A program made the translations under genes and the position numbers. From Frigoribacterium sp. PvP032 (lineage in GTDB: Bacteria > Actinomycetota > Actinomycetes > Actinomycetales > Microbacteriaceae): DNA of 64,000 bases. The notes under the pieces were generated by a model. The model did not search any database. It had not been told where the DNA came from and saw only the letters and a list, made by a program, of their open reading frames with translations. The stretch covers positions 372,001 through 436,000 of the forward strand of contig NZ_JAFIBM010000001.1 of assembly GCF_017833035.1 (NCBI RefSeq), given 5' to 3'. Below are positions 33,962 to 45,169 of this stretch, in pieces (the stretch's first letter is position 1; every line of letters begins with the position of its first letter).

Positions 33962-35206
33962 ATGGCACAGACCAGCACGCGCCGGGACCAGACGGCGCCC
34001 GAGCCGAACGACTCGCGCAAGCCCGACAGCCCCGACGACCTGCACGCCCGGTCGTGGGGCTACGTGCTGAAGAAGACCCTGCGCGAGTTCGGCTCCGACC
34101 AGTGCACCGACCTGGCGGCGTCCCTGACGTACTACGCCGTGCTGGCGATCTTCCCCGGCCTGCTGGCGATCGTCGCTCTGCTGGGCGTGGTCGGCCAGGC
34201 CGGGCCGACGACCGACGCCGTCCTCGAGCTCCTGACGCAGCTCGGCGGCGCCTCCGTGGCCGCCACCCTGCGCGGCCCCATCCAGGAGCTGATCGGCTCG
34301 CAGGCGGCGGGCTTCGCCCTCGTCGCCGGTGTGCTCGGCGCGCTCTGGTCGGCCTCGGGCTACGTCGGCGGCTTCGGCCGCGCGATGAACCGCATCTACA
34401 ACGTCGACGAGGGGCGCCCGATCTGGAAGCTCCGTCCGACCATGCTCGCCATCACGGCCTTCACCGTGGTGCTGATCGTCGTCGCGGGGCTCATCCTCGT
34501 GCTGAGCGGCGACGTCGCGCAGACGGTCGGCGACGTGGTCGGCCTCGGCTCGACGACGGTCTTCGTCTGGGGCATCGTCAAGTGGCCGGTGCTGCTGGTC
34601 ATCGTCGTGGTGGTCGTCGCGGTGCTCTACTACTTCTCGCCGAACATCCGCCAGCCGAAGTTCCGCTGGATGAGCCTCGGCTCGGTCACGGCGATCGTCA
34701 TCTGGGGCCTCGCCAGCGCCGGCTTCGGCTTCTACGTGGCGAACTTCTCGAACTACAACAAGACGTACGGCTCGCTCGGTGCCGTCATCGTGTTCCTCCT
34801 GTGGCTCTGGATCACCAACCTCGCGCTGCTCTTCGGCGCGGAGTTCGACGCCGAGATCGAGCGAGGCCGCGAGCTGCAGGCCGGCATGAAGGCCGAGAAG
34901 GACATCCTGCTGCCGCCCCGCGACACCGCCCAGAGCGAGAAGAAGCAGGCCGTCGCGGCCCAGGACGAGCTCGACGGCCTGCGGCTGCGCCAGGCGGCCG
35001 CCGAGTCGATCGAGCGGCAGGAGGCGGAGGAGGAGCGCGCGGGCCACGGTCGTCGTGGCGACGACCACGCCGACGCCGACTCCGACGACCTCGACCGCGC
35101 GAAGGCGGAGGACGACGCCGCCGACGACACCGCGAAGGCGAAGGCCAAGGCGAAGCGCAAGGCCGACAAGGCCGAGGCGAAGGCAGCCGCGAAGGACCGC
35201 GACTGA
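33962..35206 (+). CDS. YihY/BrkB-family membrane protein
   Basis: A 414-residue protein with six membrane helices between about residues 50 and 300; family blocks include LAASLTYYAVLAIFPGLLAI, WSASGYVGGFGRAMNRIYN and YGSLGAVIVFLLWLWITNLA. The last 100 residues are a highly charged cytoplasmic tail, ending in Lys/Ala-rich repeats, longer than in most family members. Function is not established for the family. A very strong hairpin follows the stop. Confidence 0.9.
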   Translation: MAQTSTRRDQTAPEPNDSRKPDSPDDLHARSWGYVLKKTLREFGSDQCTDLAASLTYYAVLAIFPGLLAIVALLGVVGQAGPTTDAVLELLTQLGGASVAATLRGPIQELIGSQAAGFALVAGVLGALWSASGYVGGFGRAMNRIYNVDEGRPIWKLRPTMLAITAFTVVLIVVAGLILVLSGDVAQTVGDVVGLGSTTVFVWGIVKWPVLLVIVVVVVAVLYYFSPNIRQPKFRWMSLGSVTAIVIWGLASAGFGFYVANFSNYNKTYGSLGAVIVFLLWLWITNLALLFGAEFDAEIERGRELQAGMKAEKDILLPPRDTAQSEKKQAVAAQDELDGLRLRQAAAESIERQEAEEERAGHGRRGDDHADADSDDLDRAKAEDDAADDTAKAKAKAKRKADKAEAKAAAKDRD

Positions 35207-35213
35207 TCCCGTC

Positions 35214-35273
35214 GCCCACGCACGCACGAGGCCCCGACGACGTGAGTCGTCGGGGCCTCGTGCGTGCGTGGGC
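35214..35273. terminator. 28-bp perfect hairpin
   Basis: Perfect 28-bp arms (35214-35241 and 35246-35273) around a GTGA loop, between convergent genes. No T run follows on either strand. It is far longer than a terminator needs. Confidence 0.8.
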
Positions 35274-35374
35274 CGCTTGCTGTCGACGGGCGAGAGCGGG
35301 CGAGTCCGTCGTGCACGGTCCGTCACGACGGACCGGCTGCGACGAACCCGCCCGCCGGCGCCGCCCGCTGCCGG

Positions 35375-36172
35375 CTAGAAGCTGAAGCCGAGCTCGCGGG
35401 GGTAGTCGCCTCGGGCGGTGAGCTGCTCGGCGGCGTCGCGCAGGTGCGACAGCGTCAGGCCCATCGTCATCGGGCCGAAGCTGACGCGTGAGACGCCCAG
35501 CTCGGCGAGGCGCGCGAGCGGCACGGAGTCGGGGCCCGAGATGACGCTGACCTTGCCGTGGATCTCGTCGAGCGCCCGCTTCACGAGGTCCTCGGTGCCG
35601 AGGCCGAGCACGAAGGCGCAGTCGGCGCCGGCGTCGAGGTAGGCGTTCGCGCGCAGCACCGCGTCGTCGAAGCTGTCCGGGTCGCCGGCCAGCGAGTCGA
35701 CGCGCGCGTTGATGACGATGGGCACGCCAGCGCGGTCGCCGGCCTGGCGGGCGGCGGCGACCTTCGACACCTGGGTGTCGACGTCGTACAGCGGAGCCTT
35801 GGCCTGGCCCACGCTGTCCTCGATGTTGAGGCCGGCGGCACCCTCCTCGATCAGGCGCCACACGTTGTCGAGCGTGCCAGCGGCGTCGGTCGCGTAGGCC
35901 TTCTCGAAGTCGACGGACACGGGCAGGTCGACCGCGCGGATCACGAGCCGGACGGCGTCGAGCATCTGGTCGACGTCGAGTCCCTCGCCGTCCTCGACGC
36001 CGTGGGCCTCGCTGATCGAGTGCGAGGCGGTGGCCAGGGCCTTCACGCCGGGCGCCCCGGCGACGACGCGGGCGGTGATGCTGTCCCACACGTTGGTGAC
36101 CACGAGCGGGTCGCCGGGCACGTGCAGCGAGCGGAGCAGGTCGGCCTTCGCGGCCGTGGAGGAGATCGACAT
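35375..36172 (-). CDS. Isocitrate lyase/PEP mutase-family protein
   Basis: A 265-residue TIM-barrel enzyme of the PEP mutase/isocitrate lyase superfamily. Family marks are VTNVWDSITARVV, VSVDFEKAYATD near residue 82 and GLNIEDSVGQ near 110, which holds metal-binding acids. Members with this compact form act on C-C or C-P bonds of 2-oxo or carboxy acids; the lyase loop motif KKCGH of isocitrate lyase is missing, so it is not a true isocitrate lyase. The substrate is unknown. The ATG at 36172 follows GGGA. Confidence 0.87.
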   Translation of the reverse strand: MSISSTAAKADLLRSLHVPGDPLVVTNVWDSITARVVAGAPGVKALATASHSISEAHGVEDGEGLDVDQMLDAVRLVIRAVDLPVSVDFEKAYATDAAGTLDNVWRLIEEGAAGLNIEDSVGQAKAPLYDVDTQVSKVAAARQAGDRAGVPIVINARVDSLAGDPDSFDDAVLRANAYLDAGADCAFVLGLGTEDLVKRALDEIHGKVSVISGPDSVPLARLAELGVSRVSFGPMTMGLTLSHLRDAAEQLTARGDYPRELGFSF

Positions 36173-36184
36173 GGTCCCAGCCAA

Positions 36185-36234
36185 CCGCACCCGCGCCTCC
36201 TGCGCCATCAGGGGACGAGGAGGTGCGGGTGCGG
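36185..36234 (-). terminator. 17-bp hairpin after the DUF4190 gene
   Basis: Arms CCGCACCCGCGCCTCCT (36185-36201) and AGGAGGTGCGGGTGCGG (36218-36234) pair with one G-T wobble. It includes one copy of the GCGCCTCCT motif. It is 18 bases after the stop at 36252. Confidence 0.7.
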
Positions 36235-36251
36235 TCGGTGCCCCGGCCCGG

Positions 36252-37370
36252 TCAGCGGACGGTCCAGTCCCAGGTCGTGGTGACGCTCGTGAGCGCGCGC
36301 TCGGCGGCGGCACGGGCGGCGGCGGTACGGGCCGCGGCGGACGCACCGTCCGCCGAGCCGTAGCCGAGGTCCGTGTCCGTGTCCGTGTCCGAGCCGACGG
36401 TCACGAGGGTGAGCGAGGAGGCGCCGGTCGCGTCGGCGGGGGACCACGCGACGACCACGGCGGCGGGCGTGCCGAGGTCGTTCCCGGCAGCGAGCCGGAC
36501 GAGGGCGGCGGGCTGGCCGTCGAGCGTGGTCGGCTCGGGCTCGCCGAGCACCGTGCCGACGCCCGGCAGCCAGCTCGGGCGCAGGGCGGCGACGGCGTCG
36601 GCGACACGGTCGGCGCTCGTCGCAGGGACGAGGTCGGCAGCGACGGCGGCGGGCACGGTCACGACCTGCACGGGCGTGACGGCGGTGTCGTCGGCCACGC
36701 CGAAGGACGTGGCGCAGGCGTCGGCGTCGCTGTCGTCACCGGACACCCAGGCGTCGTCGGGCAGCGAGAACGACCAGCACGAGGTCGTCACCGCGACGGG
36801 GTCGGCGGCGCCGTCGCCGTCGGCGTCGTCGTACCCGGAGCCCTGGCCGGACCCGTACGGGTCGCCGTCGAGGCCCTGCCCGGTGTCCCAGCCGTACCAG
36901 CTGCTCGCAGCCTCGTCGGCGAGGCGGGCCCCGACGGGCACGGCCACGACGAGCACGGCCACGACGGCGACGTTCGTCACCGCCGCGAGGCCCGACAGCA
37001 CCACGCCCGTGACGCCGAGGCCGAGACCGGTCTGCGCTCGGCGCCGACGGACCAGGGCCACGACACCGAGGGCGACGCCGGCCAGCGCGACCAGCAGGCC
37101 GACGACGGGGACGAGCCCCAGCAGGAACGCCCCGATGCCGACGACGAGCGCGGCGACGGCCCAGCCGCTCGCTCCGCTCCGTGGCTGCGAGGCCTGCGTG
37201 GCCGGCGCGGCCGGCGCGGGCTGTGCGGCCTGTGGGCCCGGCGCGGGCTGCGGGGCCAGGTCCGGCACCGGGTGCCCGAGGTCCTCGGTCGCCTGCCGGT
37301 CAGCGTCCCGCTGGTCGGCGTCCTGCTGGTCGGCGTCGGCGTCGTCGGAGGGCGTGCGGTCGTCGGTCAT
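36252..37370 (-). CDS. DUF4190-like membrane protein with extracellular domain
   Basis: A 372-residue protein. The N-terminal 65 residues are acidic then Pro/Ala/Gln-rich and probably disordered; DUF4190-type hydrophobic segments lie at about 70-108 and 115-147; the remaining 220 residues form an external domain with two cysteines (TSCWSFSLPDDAW, DACATSF). GAGGAG precedes the ATG at 37370. No catalytic motif was recognised. It may be a membrane-anchored sensor or envelope protein. Confidence 0.75.
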   Translation of the reverse strand: MTDDRTPSDDADADQQDADQRDADRQATEDLGHPVPDLAPQPAPGPQAAQPAPAAPATQASQPRSGASGWAVAALVVGIGAFLLGLVPVVGLLVALAGVALGVVALVRRRRAQTGLGLGVTGVVLSGLAAVTNVAVVAVLVVAVPVGARLADEAASSWYGWDTGQGLDGDPYGSGQGSGYDDADGDGAADPVAVTTSCWSFSLPDDAWVSGDDSDADACATSFGVADDTAVTPVQVVTVPAAVAADLVPATSADRVADAVAALRPSWLPGVGTVLGEPEPTTLDGQPAALVRLAAGNDLGTPAAVVVAWSPADATGASSLTLVTVGSDTDTDTDLGYGSADGASAAARTAAARAAAERALTSVTTTWDWTVR

Positions 37371-37530
37371 GGTGTCTCCTCGCGTGCGCGGCCGGCGTCC
37401 ACCGGCCCGTCCTCGACGCTACGGAGCCGCGCCTCCTCGGTCGTCCGCCGCCGGTGGCACGGGGGCGGTCCTGCAGGATGACCCGCGCCTCCTGCGCCGT
37501 CGCCCCAGCGGATGAGGCGGCGCCGAACGG

Positions 37531-37599
37531 CCGAGACCCCTCGGACCCGCGCGCACCCTCGCTCGCGCGGAGGGGTGCACGCGGGTCCGAGGGGTTCGG
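37531..37599. repeat. Nested inverted repeat with ACCCCTCG units 19 bp apart
   Basis: A 16-bp perfect stem (37536-37551 with 37580-37595). The unit ACCCCTCG at 37536 recurs as ACCCTCG at 37555, and GAGGGGT copies lie at 37570 and 37589, 19 bp apart. It lies between two minus-strand genes, just after the nitroreductase stop. Confidence 0.8.
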
Positions 37600-37619
37600 A
37601 CGGCAGCGCTCGCTGCGGG

Positions 37620-38231
37620 CTAGTCGCGGCGCAGCACCAGCTCGTCGAGCGACAGGCGCACGCGGGGAGCGGTCTCGCGCTCGGCCAGCGCCTCGATCAG
37701 CTTGTCGGCCTCGTCGACGACGCCCACGGCGGTGACCGTGACGGGCTTCAGGTTCGCGGGCAGGTCGAACGCCGCGACCAGCTTCTCCCACTCGACGCCG
37801 GCCATCTGGTGGGTGTGGAAGCCCTCCGCGTGTGCCTGGACGCTCAGGTGCGCGACGGCCTGGCCGAGGTCGTACTCGGCGGTCGGGCGGTCGTCCCCCT
37901 CGACGGTCGACGTCTCGGCCAGCGCGACGATCAGCGCGGAGGCGTTGCCGGCCCACATCGCGTTGAAGCTGAGCAGGGCGCCGACGATCGTGTCGAAGGT
38001 CTCGGTGCCGCGGCGGGCGACGACGAAGCGGCGGGGCTGGTGGTTCTGCGCCGAGGGAGCCCAGCGGGCGGCCTCGAGCAGGGCGTCGAGCTGACGGTCG
38101 CTGATCTCGGCGGTCGGGTCGAACGAGCGAGGGCTCCACCGCTCGTCGAGCAGGTCGACGATCGGCACGCTGGTCTCGGCGGTGCGGATGGTGGAGGGAG
38201 AAGAGGTGGAGGTGGTCTCGGAGATCGACAC
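37620..38231 (-). CDS. Nitroreductase-family protein
   Basis: A 203-residue FMN-dependent nitroreductase-fold enzyme. Family blocks are RWSPRSFDPTAEISDRQLDALLEAARWAPSA split around residues 30-60 (RSFDP, ARWAPSAQNHQP), the FMN-binding region, and DLGQAVAHLSVQAHAEGF near 120-138. It probably reduces quinones or nitro compounds with NAD(P)H; the physiological substrate is unknown. GTG start. Confidence 0.9.
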   Translation of the reverse strand: MSISETTSTSSPSTIRTAETSVPIVDLLDERWSPRSFDPTAEISDRQLDALLEAARWAPSAQNHQPRRFVVARRGTETFDTIVGALLSFNAMWAGNASALIVALAETSTVEGDDRPTAEYDLGQAVAHLSVQAHAEGFHTHQMAGVEWEKLVAAFDLPANLKPVTVTAVGVVDEADKLIEALAERETAPRVRLSLDELVLRRD

Positions 38232-38362
38232 GGTGAACCGGCTTTCGTGGTGGGGGTGACGGGGGAGCGGCCGGCGCGTCGTCGGGCCACCGAGGTGAAC
38301 CGTTGCCCTGCGCGCAAGATTCCCGGGGCGCCCCGTGGTGTCCCGGCGCGCCGCGACCGCAC

Positions 38363-38417
38363 CGAGTGGTCAGGAAGTGTCCCCCCGTGCCCCGGGAGGA
38401 CGTCTCCTGACCACTCG
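38363..38417. repeat. CGAGTGGTCAGGA inverted repeat, copy B
   Basis: Perfect 13-bp arms CGAGTGGTCAGGA (38363-38375) and complement (38405-38417), with further imperfect pairing inward. Same family as the elements at 107 and 40606. Located after acs and before the nitroreductase gene on the minus strand. Confidence 0.8.
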
Positions 38418-38441
38418 GCGCCGCAGTGCCGACAGGCGACC

Positions 38442-40532
38442 CTAGGAGGCGCCCCGCACCTCCTCGAGCACCGCAGCGATGCGTCCCGGCACCGACGAGT
38501 CCTGCAGCGACGTCGTGTCGCCGAGCTCGCGCCCCTCCGAGACGTCGCCCAGCAGGCGCCGCATGATCTTGCCCGAGCGGGTCTTCGGCAGGTCGGGGAC
38601 GACCAGCACGGTCGCGGGCTTCGCCACGGGGCCGATCTTTTCGGCGACGTGGGCGCGCAGCAGGGGCGACAGCGAGCCTGGCGCCGACCCCGAGAGCGGG
38701 GCCCACACCTGCGGTTCGGAGGCGGTGCCGGCGTCGCGCACCGCGCCTCCTGCGGGGCGGGTCGCGGGCACGACGAACGCGGCGATCGCCTGCCCGGTGC
38801 GGGCGTCCGAGACGCCGACGACGGCCGCCTCGGCGACGAGGGGGTGGGCGACGAGCGACGACTCGATCTCGATCGTCGAGAGGCGGTGGCCCGACACGTT
38901 GATGACGTCGTCCACGCGGCCGAGCAGCCAGATGTCGCCGTCGTCGTCGTACTTGGCGCCGTCGCCCGAGAAGAACCAGCCCTGCCGCCAGTACTTCGCC
39001 CAGTAGCTGTCGCGGTAGCGCCCGGGGTCGCCCCAGACCGTCCGGGCCAGCGACGGCGGGGTCTGCTGCACGACGAGGTAGCCGCCCGAGCCGTTCGGCA
39101 CGCGCTCGCCGGCCTCGTCGACGATCGCCGTCGAGACGCCGGGCAGCGCGCGCAGCGACGACCCGGGCTTGAGGGTGTCGACGCCGGGCAGCGGCGCCAT
39201 CACGGCCGCGCCCGTCTCGGACTGCCACCAGGTGTCGACGATCGGCAGCTCGCCCCGGCCGAACTGGTCGCGGAACCAGACCCACGCCTCCGGGTTGATC
39301 GCCTCGCCGACGGTGCCGAGCAGCCGCAGCGAGCTGAGGTCGAAGTCGGTGGGCAGCCCGTCGGGGAACCACGACGCCAGCGTCCGCACGAGGGTCGGCG
39401 CCGTGTAGTACGTCGTCACGCCGTAGCGCTCGATGATCTCGAGGTGCCGGGCAGGGTGCGGGGTGTCGGGCGTGCCCTCGTAGATCACCTGCGTGAGGCC
39501 GTTCGAGAGCGGGCCGTAGATCTCGTACGTGTGCGCCGTCACCCAGGCGAGGTCGGCCGTGCACCAGTGCACGTCGTCGGGCTTGGCGTCGAAGACGGCC
39601 CAGTGGGTCCAGCTCGCGGCGGTGAGGTAGCCGCCGCTCGTGTGCACGAGCCCCTTCGGCTTCCCGGTCGTGCCGCTCGTGTACATGATGAACAGGGGCG
39701 TCTCGGCGTCGAACGCCTCCGGCTCGTCCGTGTCGGGCTGCGGGTCGACCACGTCGTGCCACCAGAGGTCGCGGCCCTCCGTCCACGGGACGTCGGGGGT
39801 CTCGTCGCCGGTGCGCCGCACGACGAGGACGTGCTCGACCTGGTTCTCGCCGCTGACCGCGTGGTCGGCGTTCGCCTTGACCGGCACAGCGCCTCCTCGA
39901 CGGAACTGCCCGTCGGTGGTGACGAGCAGCTTCGCGCCCGTGTCCTCGACGCGGAACTTCAGCGCCTCGCCCGAGAAGCCGCCGAAGACGAGCGAGTGGA
40001 TCGCGCCGATCCGCGCGATCGCGAGCGTCACGACGATCGTCTCGGCGATGACCGGCAGGTAGACGACGACGCGGTCGCCCTTGCCGACGCCCAGGCTGCG
40101 CAGGCCGTTCGCGGCCTTCACGACCTCGCGCTGCAGCTGCGCGTAGGTGACGTCACGCCGGTCGCCGGGCTCGCCCTCGACGTGCAGCGCGACCTTCTCG
40201 CCGGCGCCCGCGGCGACGTGGCGGTCGACGCAGTTGACGGCGACGTTCAGTCGGCCGCCCTCGAACCAGGTCGCCTCTGGCACCGTGAGGCTGCCGTCGG
40301 CGAGCTCGCGCACCGGCGACCAGGTGTGGGCGGTGTGCCACGGCGTCTCCCACTCGAGCCGGCGGGCTTGCTCCTCCCAGAAGGCGACGGGGTCGGCCGC
40401 GGCACGGGCGTGCTCGGCGCTGGTGACGTTCGCGGCGGCTACCAGCTCGCTCGGCGCAGGGAACGTCCGCCGCTCGTCGAGCAGGTTCGAGATGGTGTCG
40501 CGGGCGGTCGTGGTGGTGTCGCTCGGGGCCAT
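38442..40532 (-). CDS. acs: Acetyl-CoA synthetase
   Basis: A 696-residue AMP-forming acetate-CoA ligase. The nucleotide motif TSGTTGKPKG is near residue 270, the core motif region YDDDGDIWLLGRVDDVINVSGHRLS near 520-545, and the C-terminal RSGKIMRRLL carries the lysine that is usually acetylated to switch the enzyme off. The length exceeds the usual 650 because of an Ala/Pro/Gly-rich insertion in the C-terminal domain (after FVVPATRPAGG). The ATG at 40532 has TACGCT six bases upstream, implying a leaderless mRNA. Confidence 0.94.
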   Translation of the reverse strand: MAPSDTTTTARDTISNLLDERRTFPAPSELVAAANVTSAEHARAAADPVAFWEEQARRLEWETPWHTAHTWSPVRELADGSLTVPEATWFEGGRLNVAVNCVDRHVAAGAGEKVALHVEGEPGDRRDVTYAQLQREVVKAANGLRSLGVGKGDRVVVYLPVIAETIVVTLAIARIGAIHSLVFGGFSGEALKFRVEDTGAKLLVTTDGQFRRGGAVPVKANADHAVSGENQVEHVLVVRRTGDETPDVPWTEGRDLWWHDVVDPQPDTDEPEAFDAETPLFIMYTSGTTGKPKGLVHTSGGYLTAASWTHWAVFDAKPDDVHWCTADLAWVTAHTYEIYGPLSNGLTQVIYEGTPDTPHPARHLEIIERYGVTTYYTAPTLVRTLASWFPDGLPTDFDLSSLRLLGTVGEAINPEAWVWFRDQFGRGELPIVDTWWQSETGAAVMAPLPGVDTLKPGSSLRALPGVSTAIVDEAGERVPNGSGGYLVVQQTPPSLARTVWGDPGRYRDSYWAKYWRQGWFFSGDGAKYDDDGDIWLLGRVDDVINVSGHRLSTIEIESSLVAHPLVAEAAVVGVSDARTGQAIAAFVVPATRPAGGAVRDAGTASEPQVWAPLSGSAPGSLSPLLRAHVAEKIGPVAKPATVLVVPDLPKTRSGKIMRRLLGDVSEGRELGDTTSLQDSSVPGRIAAVLEEVRGAS

Positions 40533-40605
40533 CACCCGAGCGTACGGAGGTGCGGGCCGGCCCACCGGGACGGCGTCACGCCGCGTAACCGCCCGCGCCG
40601 CCTCC

Positions 40606-40660
40606 TCGTGGTCGGGTGCGGTCCTCAGGACGCGGAGGAGCGACCCTTCCTGACCACTCG
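40606..40660. repeat. CGAGTGGTC-family repeat, copy C (diverged)
   Basis: The right half CTTCCTGACCACTCG (40646-40660) matches the right arm of the element at 38363. The left arm is eroded (GTGGTC at 40608-40613). Unlike most such elements it lies in a divergent, not convergent or tandem, gap. Confidence 0.55.
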
Positions 40661-40717
40661 ACCGCTGGGACGGGCGCGCGGACGCGGGGTACAGCGGGCA
40701 GGCCAGATCGCGCATCT

Positions 40718-40733
40718 GTAACGCGGCCGAAAC
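40718..40733 (+). promoter_or_regulatory. Possible MtrA box GTAAC-N6-GAAAC
   Basis: GTAAC and GAAAC separated by six bases resemble the direct-repeat site of the actinobacterial response regulator MtrA, which controls secreted cell-wall enzymes. The downstream gene is a wall-anchored protease, so the context fits. One mismatch from the repeat; no mtrA gene is in the window. Confidence 0.35.
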
Positions 40734-40850
40734 AGCAGCCCCCTACTCTGGGGTACATCCGGCCTCGGGGGCCGCTCGACCAGGGGGCCGAGCGACCTGG
40801 TTCCCCAGGCTCGCGCCCGTCGCCGTGCGCCCGACATCAGGAGTCACCAC

Positions 40851-43460
<2,610 letters not shown>

Positions 43461-43536
43461 GCTGCCGGGCCGCCCTGCGACCAGGTCAGCACGTCGGAGC
43501 CGCTCGTCCCTCCCGGGGCGGGCGGCTCCGTCGTGC

Positions 43537-43584
43537 TGCACCTGCACCTGCACCTGCACCGTGACCGGCACCGGCACCGGCACC
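43537..43584. repeat. Short tandem repeats CACCTG and CACCGG
   Basis: CACCTG and then CACCGG hexamers are repeated about three to four times each between the subtilase and the lacI-type gene. It looks like a low-complexity spacer; no gene is seen here. Confidence 0.8.
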
Positions 43585-43687
43585 GTGGCCGGCACGGCCC
43601 CCGGCTGCCGACGCCGGCCCCCGGCCCCCGGCCCCGCCGCGTCCTCGTGCCTAGGATGGACGCCATGCCCTGCGCCGGACGGACCCC

Positions 43688-44917
43688 GTGACCAAGGCCC
43701 CCACCGTCTACGACGTGGCCGCCCACGCCGGCGTCTCGATCGCCACCGTCTCGCGGGTGCTCCGTCGCCCCGACGACGTCCGCCCCGAGACCCGTGTCCG
43801 CGTGCTCGACTCGGTCCGGTCGCTCGGCTACGTGCCGAGCGGCGCCGCGCGCGGCCTGGCGGGCCGTCGCCACGGCGTGCTCGGCCTGTTCCTCCCCGGC
43901 CACGACGGCATCGACCTGCCGGAGCCCGACTGGGAGCGCGTCGCGGACGCGAGCCGCATCCCGCTGATCGACGACCGCGAGGGGCGACCGACGCCTCCTG
44001 CGCCGGCCGGCACCGGCACCGGCATCGACGCCCCTCGCACCGCGTCGAACCCGGCAAACCTCTACTTCGACGAGGTGCTCCGCGGCGCCGAGGTCGAGTC
44101 CTGGAGGCGTGGCTTCGCCCTCATGGTCGCCGCCGGCCGGGGCTCCAGCCGCGAGGTCATGCTCAACGACATCGCGGGGCGGGTCGACGGCCTCGCGGTG
44201 CTCGCCCAGACCGTGCCCGACGACCTGCTCGCGCACGTGTCGCGGCGGATCCCCGTGGTCGTGCTCGCGGACTCCCGTCCGGGCGACGAGCTCGACCACG
44301 TCAGCGTCGACAACGCCGCGGGCATGCGCGCCCTGACGGAGTTCGTCCTGGGTCGTGCGGCGGCGGACGGGGCGCCCGGGGCGGTCGGCCGTGTCTCCGA
44401 CGTCGTCTACGTCGCCGGCCCCGGCGACTCCCCGGACGAGGCAGACCGGCACCGCGGCTTCGACGAGGCCGTGGCGGCGGCGACGGCCTCAGCCTCGACG
44501 ACGACGACGACAGCCTCGGCCGTCGACCGCGACCGCGGCCCGATCCGCGTCCGGGTCGAGCGTGGCGACTTCTCCCGCGAGGGCGGCAGGCGAGCCGGGG
44601 AGGCGCTGGTCGCCTCCTCCGACCCGCTCCCGCAGGCCGTCGTCTGCGCCAACGACCAGTCGGCGCTCGGCGTGCTCGACGCGTTCGTCGCGCACGGGGT
44701 CGACGTGCCGGGCCGCGTCGCCGTGACGGGCTTCGACGGCATCGAGGCGGGCCGCTTCTCGACGCCGCGCCTGACGACGGTGCGCCAGCCCATGAACGAC
44801 CTCGGCCGGGTCGCGGTGCGCACCATCGTGACGCGGCTGACCGACCCGACCGCGCCTCCTCAGCGGGTGACCCTGCCCGTTGAGGTCCTGCTGCGCGAGA
44901 GCTGCCCCGCCCGCTGA
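43688..44917 (+). CDS. LacI-family transcriptional regulator
   Basis: A 409-residue regulator. The LacI helix-turn-helix is at residues 4-30 (TVYDVAAHAGVSIATVSRVLRR), followed by the hinge region and a periplasmic-binding-like sensor domain (VVCANDQSALGVLDAF, TTVRQPMNDLG). It is longer than the usual 330-350 because of two low-complexity inserts, near residues 85-115 (Pro/Gly/Thr-rich) and 255-280 (Ala/Ser/Thr-rich). GTG start preceded by GGACGG. It probably controls the ABC importer and beta-glucosidase downstream through the operator at 45114. Confidence 0.9.
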   Translation: MTKAPTVYDVAAHAGVSIATVSRVLRRPDDVRPETRVRVLDSVRSLGYVPSGAARGLAGRRHGVLGLFLPGHDGIDLPEPDWERVADASRIPLIDDREGRPTPPAPAGTGTGIDAPRTASNPANLYFDEVLRGAEVESWRRGFALMVAAGRGSSREVMLNDIAGRVDGLAVLAQTVPDDLLAHVSRRIPVVVLADSRPGDELDHVSVDNAAGMRALTEFVLGRAAADGAPGAVGRVSDVVYVAGPGDSPDEADRHRGFDEAVAAATASASTTTTTASAVDRDRGPIRVRVERGDFSREGGRRAGEALVASSDPLPQAVVCANDQSALGVLDAFVAHGVDVPGRVAVTGFDGIEAGRFSTPRLTTVRQPMNDLGRVAVRTIVTRLTDPTAPPQRVTLPVEVLLRESCPAR

Positions 44918-44968
44918 CCTGCTCGGCCCCGCCCCGCCCCGCGCTGCCAGCGCTGCCCTGCCCGCCCC

Positions 44969-45028
44969 GAACCGCATTCCGAACCATGAACCGCGTTTTA
45001 TCTCGGTTCATGGTTCGGAACGCAGTTC
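44969..45028. repeat. Nested inverted repeat with GAACCGC units 19 bp apart
   Basis: 25-bp arms (44969-44993 and 45004-45028) pair with two mismatches around an AT-rich loop. GAACCGC occurs at 44969 and 44988, and mirror copies end at 45009 and 45028, both pairs 19 bp apart. It follows the lacI-type gene and precedes the importer promoter. Confidence 0.8.
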
Positions 45029-45099
45029 ATGCCACCGCACTGCGGGCCTACCGCGCTGCACCGCCGCCGCGCCGCAGCTGCGCCCCCGCCACACCGCCG

Positions 45100-45129
45100 T
45101 TGCGCCACACCGATGTATGCGCTTACACT
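45100..45129 (+). promoter_or_regulatory. Importer operon promoter
   Basis: TTGCGC (45100-45105) and TACACT (45124-45129), 18 bases apart, lie about 40 bases before the binding-protein gene. The LacI-type operator covers the spacer and the start of the -10. Confidence 0.6.
45114..45127. promoter_or_regulatory. LacI-family operator TGTATGC-GCTTACA
   Basis: Fourteen-base palindrome with a central CG-type step and one mismatch, matching the general LacI/CcpA-family operator form (TGTAAGCGCTTACA). It overlaps the -10 of the importer operon, and a LacI-family gene lies directly upstream. Confidence 0.7.
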
Positions 45130-45169
45130 GACGATGCTCACCTCGACGACGAATGAGAGAACCGTGGCG

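Larger units (their letters stand above)
40533..40850. other. Divergent gap between acs and the subtilase
   Basis: No gene is seen. From left to right it holds the acs -10 hexamer TACGCT (40539-40544, minus strand), a diverged CGAGTGGTC-family hairpin (40606-40660), a possible MtrA site (40718-40733), a possible -10 TACTCT (40744-40749) and a GC-rich leader with an imperfect GGCCGCTCG dyad, ending in the AGGAG ribosome site of the subtilase gene. Confidence 0.55.

Noticed and set aside
35375-36172. Assignment as true isocitrate lyase
   Set aside because: The protein is only 265 residues and lacks the KKCGH catalytic loop; it fits the small PEP mutase-like group.
37512-40721. A plus-strand open frame of over 1000 codons opposite the nitroreductase and acs genes
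   Set aside because: It is antisense to two well-recognised proteins, has highly biased Arg/Val/Gly/Asp content and no domain. Long antisense frames are expected at this G+C.
40740-40850. GC-rich leader of the subtilase gene as a riboswitch
   Set aside because: Only a simple imperfect dyad is visible; no conserved c-di-AMP or other riboswitch core was recognised.
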